Shown here: piece by piece, positions 43,379 through 53,056 of the stretch
Numbering within the stretch: the stretch's first letter is position 1
How the letters are laid out: each line of letters opens with the position of its first letter
NCBI GenBank assembly: GCA_025766275.1
Contig: JAFKAC010000004.1
Location: 2,356,001 to 2,420,000, forward strand
Source: Lactarius indigo
Lineage: Eukaryota; Basidiomycota; Agaricomycetes; Russulales; Russulaceae
Direction: 5' to 3'
Length of the DNA stretch: 64,000 nt
The notes under the pieces: generated by a model
The model's input: the letters and a program-made list of their open reading frames with translations, nothing else
The model's database searches: none
What the model was told of the DNA's origin: nothing
Translations under genes and position numbers: made by a program

Positions 43379-43837
43379 GTGGGAAGGGGGGAGGACAGCA
43401 AATACCTCTGCCATGTAAAGTTTTGGCAACCAGACAACCATTCAAAGCCAACCCACAAGCAACAAGTGTGTTGCAGATAGAGGAGTGCCCAAATTGGAAC
43501 CAGGTCAAAAGGGGGGGGCATCAAACGCTCCCACCCAGGCAACCAGACAAAGAGTCAAGGTTACCCTGTGAGGGGTGGCGTGCAGGAAGAGGGGAGACAT
43601 TGTGTTGGACACTGTGGATACCAAAGAAATAGGGAGGTGGGGAGGTAGAACATGGGAAAAAGGGTAGGGGAAAAGAATGACTTGTGGGTAATGTGTGGTG
43701 CAGTGGAAATGCAGGTATCCAAATTTGGTCACCTCAAAAAAACAACATGTGACTTACATGTGATGTTACAGTATTTCTAATTTCATACATTGATAATAAG
43801 TTTTTTTAAGAGATTTGATTGAAAAGGGGGCTGGGTA

Positions 43838-44270
43838 AGTCACCGATTCACTGATTGAATGCCACGCTGACTGTTTGAAAGATGCAGAGCATGGGTCTGC
43901 GCACAGAAGTAGACATGTTGGCACACATAAGGATCTTGTTTGGGGTGGAAGCAATTGTTGACCTGGCGGTGCGAATCACACTCCCTTGTGGCACAGCCAC
44001 TGTCCAAGGCAAAGATACTGGGCAAGTTTAGCTGAAGGGAAGGGGTGGGTCAGTCTGTGTTGGAATGTACATAGAAACATATCACTTCTCTGCTTGTTTT
44101 TGGTGTGAACTTGCTGTGAGCCATGTGAAAGCATGTCCAAGTGAAGGCTGTATTCTTGCAGCAAATATGTGATATTGTCTGCACACTTGGGCAAACACAC
44201 AAAGCAATCAAACAAGTGATCAGGTGGATCCAAGGCGATGATGTGAGAATACCATGCTATCCATCCTCCT
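43838..44270 (-). pseudogene. Hypothetical Cys-rich coding fragment
   Basis: Right to left: IIALDPPDHLFDCFVCLPKC, YLLQEYSLHLDMLSHG, then in a second frame PSIFALDSGCATRECDSHRQ and PYVCQHVYFCAQTHALHL, stop near 43840. The two frames can be joined near 44030. The repeated Cys-His pattern looks like real coding sequence, but I do not recognise a family. It could be part of the element whose TNP2-like fragment lies to the right. Confidence 0.35.
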
Positions 44271-44647
44271 GTTTGTAATCACAGCAGCATTGTCTTGTGC
44301 ACTTGGGTGAGGGAAACCTCCAAGCAATTGCAATTCTGTACTTACTATGAACAACTCATCACACATAGTGGTATAGGCATGTAACGTCTTTGGTATTTGC
44401 AGTGTGACCTAGCTGTGTCAGGCATCGTACGTACATATCAAACACCAACATTATAACAAGCATCAACATGAACATTTCAGGACTCTAGTAAATAGAAGTC
44501 AACCAAAAGAATAAGGACGGTAACTTGGAATTTGCTTACACAACTCCAGCACAGAGTAATAGCAATCACCCAGACACAACCTTGTTTTCCTCAAAAAAGG
44601 TCTCATCACATGAGTTTTGGCTAGTTCTGTCATCCTGCCCAAGCATT

Positions 44648-45118
44648 TCAAGTGATGGGGACTGTGAAAAAGAGGGCAAGACTGACCTCCAGAAGAAAAA
44701 TGGAGGTGGCTATGTGATCCTGCATATCAGGGATGGAGACACTGATGCAGTCCATGAAACAGTGTAACCTACCCACCATAAAAGTAGTACTAGTTATGCT
44801 CTCCTCTATATTGGACATCTGCTCCTTGAGTACTTGAAGGGTGATCTCATGCTTGTCAATCTTCTGTTTGACCAAGCATTTCTCAAGGTGCAGGGAACTA
44901 CTCTGTTGCCAGTGGTAAATGGAGGTGTTTTTTTTTTTTTCTTTGGCAAACCCAGGAGTGGGAGGAGGATGGTGGTGACAAGGTGTTTCTGCAGAAGATT
45001 CCTGCAAACTTTGCTTTAGGGTAGCCCTTGATGTGTAAGGCAAGGTTGGTGGTGAGGGCACCCATGAGGAGAGAAAGACATGCTCTGAGTCTGAGGACAT
45101 TGTGATAAGGTTTTGCAT
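44648..45118 (-). CDS. Hypothetical protein with central coiled coil
   Basis: 156 codons. A Pro/Ser-rich N-terminal half is followed by a heptad-like helix (LEKCLVKQKIDKHEITLQVL, then EQMSNIEESITS) and a hydrophobic C-terminus. A run of A on this strand (44931-44944) lies inside the frame. No motif is recognised. It may be a remnant of a transposon accessory gene. Confidence 0.3.
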   Translation of the reverse strand: MQNLITMSSDSEHVFLSSWVPSPPTLPYTSRATLKQSLQESSAETPCHHHPPPTPGFAKEKKKNTSIYHWQQSSSLHLEKCLVKQKIDKHEITLQVLKEQMSNIEESITSTTFMVGRLHCFMDCISVSIPDMQDHIATSIFLLEVSLALFFTVPIT

Positions 45119-45400
45119 AAGGGGGTGGTTGGTTGTGTGACTTCTGTGACATGTGACTGGTTGGACGAAGCATCAAATTGGGAAGGAGTCTGCAATGTAA
45201 CTTACAGTAGTTATAAAATCTACAGTACTTCAATAGTCGTTTCCATATGTTCAAGGGTACATGTGCACATATCCATTCCTGTCAGTCACTTCCCACTCAA
45301 CGTACTAACCTTCACTTCCACACTTAATGCCTCACATATACCACTCAAATAGCCTCAATGCATTGTCTGACTGACTTGCTCAAGAAGGGATGCAGTTATA

Positions 45401-45439
45401 AGGTAGTGGTCACCAGGAACCATCCCCCCTTATGTCAGC
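45401..45439 (+). repeat. T1 left terminal inverted repeat
   Basis: 39 bp beginning AGGTAGTGGTCACCAGG and ending TTATGTCAGC; exact reverse complement of 49241-49279. Confidence 0.95.
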
Positions 45440-45822
45440 AGCCACTCACCATTTCTCGCCCTCTGAATTCCTCTCCCACATTATCAAAGTATAACAATAT
45501 ATTCAGTAAGGGTTTAAGTGTACATCCATAGCTACAAAGTGTACAAATTTCTTTTAAAAAACATTGAGATTTGACAGTGATTTTAACAAAGGTTTCCCCT
45601 TTTTGCAAAATGTGTTTTCTTGCCTTTCTGTGCTTTTGTTAAAAAACAACTTGAAGATTTGAAACATTATGTAATCTATCACGTGACATAAGGCCCACCA
45701 ATGAGAACGAGGATTCATGCCCTCAGATCTCAGCCATGGGCCGCAAAACGTGAGGCCAAAGGGCCCATGCACAAACTCTTGCTATTGTACAGCAAAAGCG
45801 TTTGAATAACAGCCTGGGTGGT

Positions 45823-48800
45823 ATGTTCAATGAAAGTAGTCAGCGTGAGCCCTGCATCATGACACTTGCAGGATCCACCATTGACCCAGGAGCTGGCCAT
45901 GTTGACACAGAGATGGCTGGAAATGAGGGCCCCTGTCCGAGTATTGGACCTGATGACATGGAAGTGGAAAACTCACCACCATTGTTGAGTGATCTTCTCC
46001 CAATTGAGGATGTGGGTGATGGGGCTGATCCCAACGATTTGTCCAATGGCTCTGATGAGTCCAATGATCTTGTCGAACAAGCTGCCTTGCAGTGGTTCAC
46101 ATCCGTGCTGCAAGAAGCCCAGGGGCTCACTGTTCAATTAGAGAGTGATATGGCCCATCAGAAATGCAAGACCCCAAAAATGTACCAGGGTAACTCAAGG
46201 ACAATGCTCTACCACTGTGAAATGGCTCGAAAAGGCCTGGCCTCACAGGGATTTCTAGACATTAGATCCTTCATGGCATTGAAGGAGAAGGAACGAGAGG
46301 AACATGAAGGTAGGCATGAGCATGAGCGGGAATACAAAAGTTGCTGACTCACCGGGTTGAGCCAGGCTCATCTGATGTGCCTGTGATTGCTGATCAGATG
46401 ACACCTGGAGGGCCCATGATTAATGAAGAAGATGAAGGAGACAATGATGAGATTGTTATCCTACCAGGTCCTGTTGACTGTGCGCGATATCAAGGGGAAA
46501 ATAGTGACAACACCAACAGGAGAAGTGATGTCACTGTTGATGTTGAAAGACCAGGCCCAGTTGCTCCCGTGCAACACAAATGAGCTGAAGAAGAAGAAGA
46601 GGAGGAGGAGGGTGCTGGGGAGGCAGAGGACCCCAGAGAGGATGGAAATAAAACTTCCGCGTGAAGTGGGTGGGCTGACCTCAGGCTGAATGAGCTGTCA
46701 GGTGGTGCTGCCGAGAATCATGGACTTGGCCAAGTTCCATTCATGTGATGTGAATGTGCTGAAGAAGAGGAGAATTCTGAGGGCAGTGAGGGACCCAAGG
46801 AATTCGTTGCCGGTTATGTGCGACGTGGTTGTGCCAATGAAGAAAGTGACGATGAAATTGCACCTCGTTTGCCTAAAGATGTGCAAAGTGAACATGAAAC
46901 AGATGGGGGGGGGCAGATGGGACTCACCTGGTCCCAAATGAACCCCAACTGTGCTGTTGGAACACTTGGAATTGGGTGTCGACGAGGATGACTTGCACAA
47001 CTTGCACGGAGTCACCTCTCAGGGGGCTTCAGACTGGGCCTCTGACGAAAATGAGGGTGGAAACAGTGGGGACACTAGCAACAAAGATGGTGGTGACTTT
47101 GATCTGGGGATAGGGGGCCCTCAAAGTGCTTTGGATGCAGCACTTGACGAGATTCATTGTGGGCACATTCCCACAGATTTGGTCCCATTCAAGTTGACCC
47201 ACACTAACCGAGCCCTCAATGTGTGGGATGATAGGGAGAGCCTCTGGAAAGCTTGCATGCCCCTCTTGGTCATGAGCAAAAGCACAAACTTCGATGCCCT
47301 ACTTCGGGCACGTCTTGCTGGGATGCTTGGGGTACTGAATCTCTATCTAGATCCAGCACTTCAATATACCTGGAGAAGGGCATCAGAAATGGTGTCAAAA
47401 ATTGGGGGGAAGGGTGTGAATCACACATGAATGCTCAGACAGTGGATCATTGAGTTCATCCACAGTGGGGACATCCCACAGCCCCAATATAGTCATTCCC
47501 ACCAGACAGTTCTCGACAATGAGGATGTCTCGCACTTCATCCAGCTCCAAATAATGGCCCATACAAAAGGTCGTTACCTCACTGCATCTGATATTGTTGA
47601 CGTCATTGCTGGTCATGAGGTCCAGGAGAAATTCTCGCAGTCTGGGATTATTAAGCCAACAATTTCTGAGAGCATGGCACGTTGATGGTTGCTGAAGTTG
47701 AACTGGTGCTTTGGCCCCACACAAAATGGGATGTATCTGGATGGCCATGAGCATCCAGATGTTGTCAAATACCAAGAGGCATTTGTTGGAAGATGGAAGG
47801 AGTATGAGAAGTGCTTCCACTTGTGGGATAATGACAGCAACCTGCTCCCACTGCCAAACAGCTTTCCTGTGTGGCATGTGCCTGGTGCCAATGGCTGGTT
47901 TTGCTTGATCCTGGTCACCCATGATGAATCAACCTTTTTCCAGAATGATTTCCAAAAGACTCACTGGACTCATCAGAGCAATACACCCACCCCACATCAG
48001 AAGGGGGATGGCCAATCAATTATGGTATCCAATTTTTTGACTTCTGAGTGGGGTTGCTTGTGTGACAACCCAGATGACAATGGCCCAAATGGGGAAAAGC
48101 CTCAGTCTGTTCAATTTCTGTTGATAAGGGCCACTTATGCTGACCATTCTTTTGAGCAGAGAAGCAAGAATCTTTTTCAAAGCTGGCCTCAATCATGATG
48201 GATACTTTAGTGCAGAGAACCTACTGGAGCAAGTTGATACTGCAATTGACATCATTGAGGGCAAGACAAAGGGAATGGCACAAGGTCTTTTTCTCTTTGA
48301 CAATGCCCCTTCACACCAGAAGTGAGCTCCTGATGCCCTATCAGCAAGAAAGATGCCTAAAAGTATTCTTCAGTCCTGGTTTTATTTTCCTCAGACTGCA
48401 TGCTGATTCTTTGCCTCACAGATCCCAAGGAAGGCTGGACACCCTTTAAGGATGCCCCAAGGATGCGCCATGGTATCATCAACCTTCAAACTGGAGAGCC
48501 ACAGTCATTTTATTTCCCTGATGACCATCCCACCATGCCAGGATGGTTTAAAGGGATGGAGCCGATCATACAGGAGCGTGGTCTTTGGCCAGAGGGTGGT
48601 TTGCTTGCTGAGTGCCCAGGCTTCAAATGCTTTGGTGGCAAGACTGATTGCTGCTGCCAGCATCTTCTCTTCAACCAGCCTGACTTTGTTGCTCAGAAGT
48701 CACAGCTTGAAGAGCTCATTCAAAGGCATGGCCACATCTGTGATTTCTCCCCCAAATATCACTGTGAATTAAATTTTATTGAACAGTACTGGGGTGCTGC

Positions 48801-49105
48801 AAAACTTCAATTTTGTGTTGCTGGTCAAAGTGCAACAATTCATGAGATGGAACAGAAGGTGCAGGAGTGTCTTGATAGTGTCCCCCTCAACCAAATTCGG
48901 TGGTGAGCACAGATTTTCCTTGCTCTAATCCTATGTTTCTTACTGGATATACAGTTATGCTAATTGCTCTGCACAGTTCATCCATGCATATGGAGAGGGC
49001 TTGACAGGTGCACAGGCAGTTTGGGCTAACAGAAAGTATCATGGACATCACACCCTTCCACCAGACATGATTAAAGAAATCAAGGCCTCTGTAGCACTCT
49101 CATAA
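45823..49105 (+). pseudogene. T1 DDE transposase, multi-exon, with premature stops
   Basis: Domains in order: an acidic N-terminus; KTPKMYQGNSRTMLYHCEMA and ASQGFLDIRSFM (helical DNA-binding-like segment, about 46165-46275); a long acidic linker; LLRARLAGMLGVLNLYLDP and YTWRRASEMV (about 47300-47395). The core has NGMYLDGHEHPDVVKYQEAF, LVTHDESTFFQND (first Asp, about 47915), GLFLFDNAPSHQ (second Asp, about 48300), WFKGMEPIIQERG, DCCCQHLLFNQPDF and YHCELNFIEQYWGAAK (catalytic Glu, about 48770). A short intron near 48903-48952 precedes the last exon, stop 49103-49105. TGA codons at 47428 and 47683 interrupt core segments. It belongs to a DDE_3-like transposase family widespread in mushroom genomes. 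The start codon is uncertain. Confidence 0.85.
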
Positions 49106-49240
49106 TGCACTGTAAATATATATGAACCCCTCCTTTCCCCAGTCTGCTTTAACAAGATCCTCTCTATTTTTTTTTTTTTTTTTTTGTTGTCAAACCCTGA
49201 GATTTGAAATGCTTATGTAATACAAACCCTAGGGTTACAA

Positions 49241-49279
49241 GCTGACATAAGGGGGGATGGTTCCTGGTGACCACTACCT
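49241..49279 (-). repeat. T1 right terminal inverted repeat
   Basis: 39 bp, exact reverse complement of 45401-45439; followed by the TA target duplication at 49280-49281. Confidence 0.95.
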
Positions 49280-49307
49280 TACTTGGGATGCTCACCTGAT
49301 GGCAACT

Positions 49308-50373
49308 TCACTTGCCTGTTGAGTTGTCTACTTTGGTGGTGTTTTCTGTGTGCATAAAAGACATCTGCATGAGCTGGTGGTAGAAATCTCTCGCCATAAG
49401 TCATGTTGCTCTAAAAAACTGGAGCAGAATGTACCCTGTCCATAGGAAGAATATGTAGCACTTTACTTCCACTGATATTGAGAGGTGTTACTGCAATGTG
49501 AGAAATGATGCTTGAGGGTTCAATGATGATGGGTGGTGTGAGCTCATTCGTGCACAAAAAACCACCAGTGAAACCAAATTGTCTATACATTTTGTCCAAG
49601 TTGCTGAGAGCTCTGGACTGAGTTGAAGAGGAGCATAGGGTTGCACACAGAGGTAGATAGATGGGGGGGGTTGACCCAGAGAAATGGGCACATGGGAATG
49701 AAGGAAGATGTGTGTGACCTGGCCTGGCTGGAGCATCTTGAACTCAGGCTTGGGAGATCAGAAAAACATGTGGCTATCAAGTGCTTGACAGGTTGCTGTT
49801 GAGTATTGGACACTGCAGAGGGAGAACTTGTCCAGGAACTTTGCATTTCGAGATGGTACAGCAGTAGAAGAACTCTCTGTATCTATTTCCATGAGTACTG
49901 GATGCTTGCAATGTAAGAATTGGTTGAACACCACCAGTATGGCATTGGGAAAGCTTGATTTGTGGAGACGGTTTCTATCATATGCAAAGTCTAGTGTTCA
50001 TTGTGTCAGATGTGCTGTGTCAATCATATGGGCTAAGCAGGTTCCGTGGACATCCTCAGCAAGGATATTCTTGTATGCTTCCACAAGGTCACCAACATAT
50101 GAGCACACCTCACTGTCATCTGTGAGTATTGCTTGTAGATTTGCCTCCCTTGTGGGCCTATGCATGAACGTTAGCTTGATTTCGCCTAATAGGAGAGCAA
50201 TAAATATTAGGTAGGTTAGAAATGAAATCAAGTCACAAACCTAGCTTTATGTTGTGATTTTTGCTTTGCATGGAGTGGATGTACTGCTCATAGAATGTGA
50301 CGCCATGTCTGTGCGCAGGCCCAAACCCCCTAAGGACATCCCCATAGTGTAGGGAAGTGTGATGGATGGGCTT
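49308..50373 (-). pseudogene. TNP2/Plavaka-like transposase C-terminal fragment, copy 1
   Basis: Right to left: KPIHHTSLHYGDVLRGFGPAH, EQYIHSMQSKNHNIKLG, an intron, then EIKLTFMHRPTREANLQAIL, LDFAYDRNRL, SLCSVQYSTATCQALDSHMF, FGFTGGFLC, HIAVTPLNISGSKVLHILPMD, an intron, and a last exon ending KVDNSTGK with stop at 49308-49310. The pattern H-Y-x-D...FGP...E+Y...K-x-G-E-x-E-x-T is like the C-terminal conserved part of CACTA-type TNP2 transposases. Several frameshifts and stops mark it as dead. The 5' side is cut by Copia-M at 50373. Copy 2 at 61.3-62.5 kb is intact over the same region. Confidence 0.65.
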
Positions 50374-50630
50374 TGTTAGAGTCAAGGAGGAGTACGACAC
50401 ATACTACTGTACATCATGTGACAGGGCACATATACGCGCTCTGGCATACATACGTTCATCCCTCAGTTTCTTCCACTCCATGAAACTGAGGGTATGTCAC
50501 TTGTTCACTGTTAGTCATTTTTCCTTCTATTAACTTCCTGTAGAATGTTTTTGGTTATTAGGTGACTAGGATAAATACAGTTTCTTCCACTCCACAAAAC
50601 TGAGGAATGTTTTTGGTTATTAGGTTTTCA
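50374..50630 (+). repeat. Copia-M 5' LTR with intron-like leader duplication
   Basis: 257 bp, TGTTAGAGTC to GGTTTTCA. Copy 1 of a leader segment (50464-50491, ending AAACTGAGG) is followed by a 52-base interval GTATGT...TGTAG (50492-50543) and AATGTTTTTGGTTATTAG (50544-50561). After 16 bases, copy 2 (50578-50623) has the same two pieces joined directly. Copy 1 ends TTAG followed by GTGACT, giving a second 62-base GT...AG interval (50562-50623). Confidence 0.8.
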
Positions 50631-50632
50631 TA

Positions 50633-50647
50633 GGTTATGGGCCCTGC
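50633..50647 (+). promoter_or_regulatory. Copia-M primer binding site, tRNA-iMet anticodon half
   Basis: GGTTATGGGCCCTGC, identical to the Copia-E site, two bases after the LTR end. It is consistent with half-tRNA(iMet) priming. Confidence 0.72.
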
Positions 50648-50723
50648 TGCCCGTCCATAATCTTGACGTCCTAGCCAAATATATCCTCAATAACTCCCTT
50701 CTCCAATTCTTTCCAGTCTCACT

Positions 50724-53056
50724 ATGACATCCAGAAATACATCTGCCGGAACAGTACCACTGGCAGGCAACACTGGGGGGACTGACCCCTCTGCCACTGC
50801 CTCTGCCACCAGCCAATCCTCTGGTGAACCTGCCAGTCACTCCTCATCTGATCATGGGCACAGTGTCCTTGTAGATGGAATCCTCCTCACTGAGTGTGTC
50901 CTAATGCCAGACTCAACTTGGCTGGCGGACCTCATCCTCGACAGAGCCAAGTCCAACTGGGAAGACTGGAACCTATGCCTCATCTATGTGGTAGACAAAC
51001 AGGCATTCACCGAGTGGCTGGATGGAAGCATTCCATGCCCTGATCCCAAGCTCCACGTGAGAGGTGCACAAATTTGAAAGATTAATGATTGCACCCTATG
51101 AGCCTTCATCCTAGAGTGTGTATCTTGTACCAACCATGATATTGCATGCAAGCTCCCCACTGCCCATGAAGTTTATGAAAAACTCCAAAAGCATCATGAA
51201 CAGATGGGACTACACACACAAGTTCTGCTCCTAAACAAGGCCCTCACCATTCAATTCCTGAACCATGTACCCTATGTCATCACTGCAAATCAGATAAAGC
51301 AACTATGGGAAAGGATCATGAAAAGTGGCCAATTTGATAACGACAAACTCCTCACTGTACTCTACCTGAATGGGATGAGTGATAACCTCCCCCAGCTCCA
51401 ATCATTGATCAACAGCATGCTCAACCAGCCTGACTTCTCTTCCAACAGAGTCATGGAGCACCTTGAAGATGAAGATGCCCTCCAGGATCAGCGTGCTGAA
51501 GATGGAGGTGGCAACACTGCCCTTGCTGCAACAACACAGACGAGAACCAATGCCACCAGACTGATCTGCTCGAATTGCAAGCATAGCAACCATCAAACTG
51601 ACTTCTGCATTTCTCCCAGTGGAAAAATGGCTGGCAAATCACTTGAGGAAGCATGCACCACTTAATGCACAGCCTCAGGGAGACCTCCACAAGTGAATCA
51701 TTCGCAAATGCCTTCTACGACCGCTACATCCACAGCTCAAGTTGCTCAAGCCATGAACCCCACAAGCAACATACCCTCAGCAGGAATGCTCAGTGGGCCC
51801 ATAATGGTCAATGGGCAAGCATACATGCTCGTCCCACAACCAATGCCTACCGCAACTGAAGATGTGGGCCTCACAGCAATCACTACAGCTGACTTTGATG
51901 AACAGCAGACACAGAGGGCATACTCACAGAGACAAGGTAGACTGTGGTGAGATATGCTGGAGTGCTGGAAGCAGAGGTGAGACAGGGATCTTGCAGGTAA
52001 AGCAAAGGGAGTCTGGCACACAAACAGTGAGAACTGATGTTATACATTGGAGGGAAGGGAGCTTACCTGGCACACAAACAGTGAGAACTGATGTGGACCA
52101 GGAGCGTACATGCTACTCTACTTATACACTTTCTGGGAGTGACACTATACAAGGGATGTAACACAAGTCACGTACTACAAGACAGTTATTGTTCTACAAA
52201 CGGACAAAGGAATGGACGTTCTGAGAACAAGGACAGAAAGAACAAGGAGAGTCTAGAAGTAAGTGATATCATAATGACATCATAATAAGGATAGAACAAA
52301 AGGAGAACAAAGAAAGATACAAGAACGCATAGTACAATGAAAGGTCTGGATATGTCCATATGATGTCACTGTACATGATGTCATAGATAAAGTAGTCCGA
52401 GATTGTCCAGATCAAATCTAATCTAAAGCGGTCCTAATTAATCTACAGCAGTCCGTATCTGTAAGTCCGGTCCGTAAGAGCTGCTAAGTGCGCAAGGGTC
52501 ACTTATCAACAGACTTTCACGTTGACATGAGTGAGGGTGACCTGATGGAGTACAGAGCTCTGCTGGCGAGCGAAGACAACCCCTCCCTAGCCTCTGTTGA
52601 CTGGGCAGCATACACACACAAAGAAAACACTCCCTCTGCTGACTCTCCATTCATTCTCGACACTGGTGTGACCTACCATATCTCCCCCACATGCTCCAAT
52701 TTTAAGTCATTCTTAGTCATCCTGCACCATCCTGTAAAGGGACTTGGTGGTGCTACTGTATTTGCTGTTGGCATGGGCACTGTGGACTTCCACATCGCTA
52801 GTGGTCACAGGCTTACTCTTTGCAACGTACTTTACATCCCAGAGGCTACAGTAAGACTTGTTTCTGTGCTCTCCTTAACTTGGGATGGCAGGTATAGCTG
52901 TCACTTCAACTCCAACGCCTGCTGGATCAGCAATAAGAGTAACACAATCATCGCACACGGTTCTATCTCCCCCTCGCAGCACCTTTATACACTCTCCATC
53001 CCTGCATCCGCATACAGTCCAGCCATGCAGATACCCATTGGCACACAGGTGATGTA
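50724..53056 (+). pseudogene. Copia-M gag and protease
   Basis: ATG at 50724 (MTSRNTSAGTVPLAG). Gag includes LILDRAKSNWEDWNLCLIYV, a TGA at 51075-51077, HEVYEKLQKHHEQMG, LLTVLYLNGMSDNLPQLQSL and a CCHC knuckle CSNCKHSNHQTDFC near 51571-51612. A Met/Gly/Pro-rich stretch follows a TAA at 51663. After solo LTR A9 the protease reads SPFILDTGVTYHISPTCSNF (D-T-G-V, normally D-T-G-A/S), LCNVLYIPEATVRLVSVLSL and a tail to QIPIGTQVM, ending at the TAA (53054-53056) formed at the T2 junction. Confidence 0.8.
51896..52511 (-). mobile_element. Solo LTR A9 (family A, minus orientation), TSD GACTT
   Basis: 616 bp with perfect GACTT flanks (51891-51895 and 52512-52516), between gag and protease of Copia-M. 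The leader duplication is present on its strand with donor GTAAGC at 52066 and acceptor ending 52013 (54 bases). Confidence 0.93.

Larger units (their letters stand above)
45401..49279 (+). mobile_element. T1: complete DNA transposon with perfect 39-bp TIRs and TA duplication
   Basis: Terminal inverted repeats at 45401-45439 and 49241-49279 match 39 of 39 bases (outer end AGGTAGTGGTCACC). Both are flanked by TA (45399-45400 and 49280-49281), as in Tc1/mariner-type insertion. Length 3879 bp. It encodes one multi-exon DDE transposase and lies just 3' of a TNP2-like fragment. The identical TIRs imply either a recent arrival or selection on the ends, while the coding frame already has stops. Confidence 0.93.
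50374..53056 (+). mobile_element. Copia-M: truncated Ty1/copia element (5' LTR, gag, protease)
   Basis: 5' LTR 50374-50630, primer binding site, gag with zinc knuckle and protease, split by solo LTR A9. It ends at 53056, where T2 begins. Integrase, RT and the 3' LTR are not in the window; they were probably separated or lost with the right end of T2. It differs in sequence from Copia-E but shares the primer binding site and the roughly 257-bp LTR size. Confidence 0.8.
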
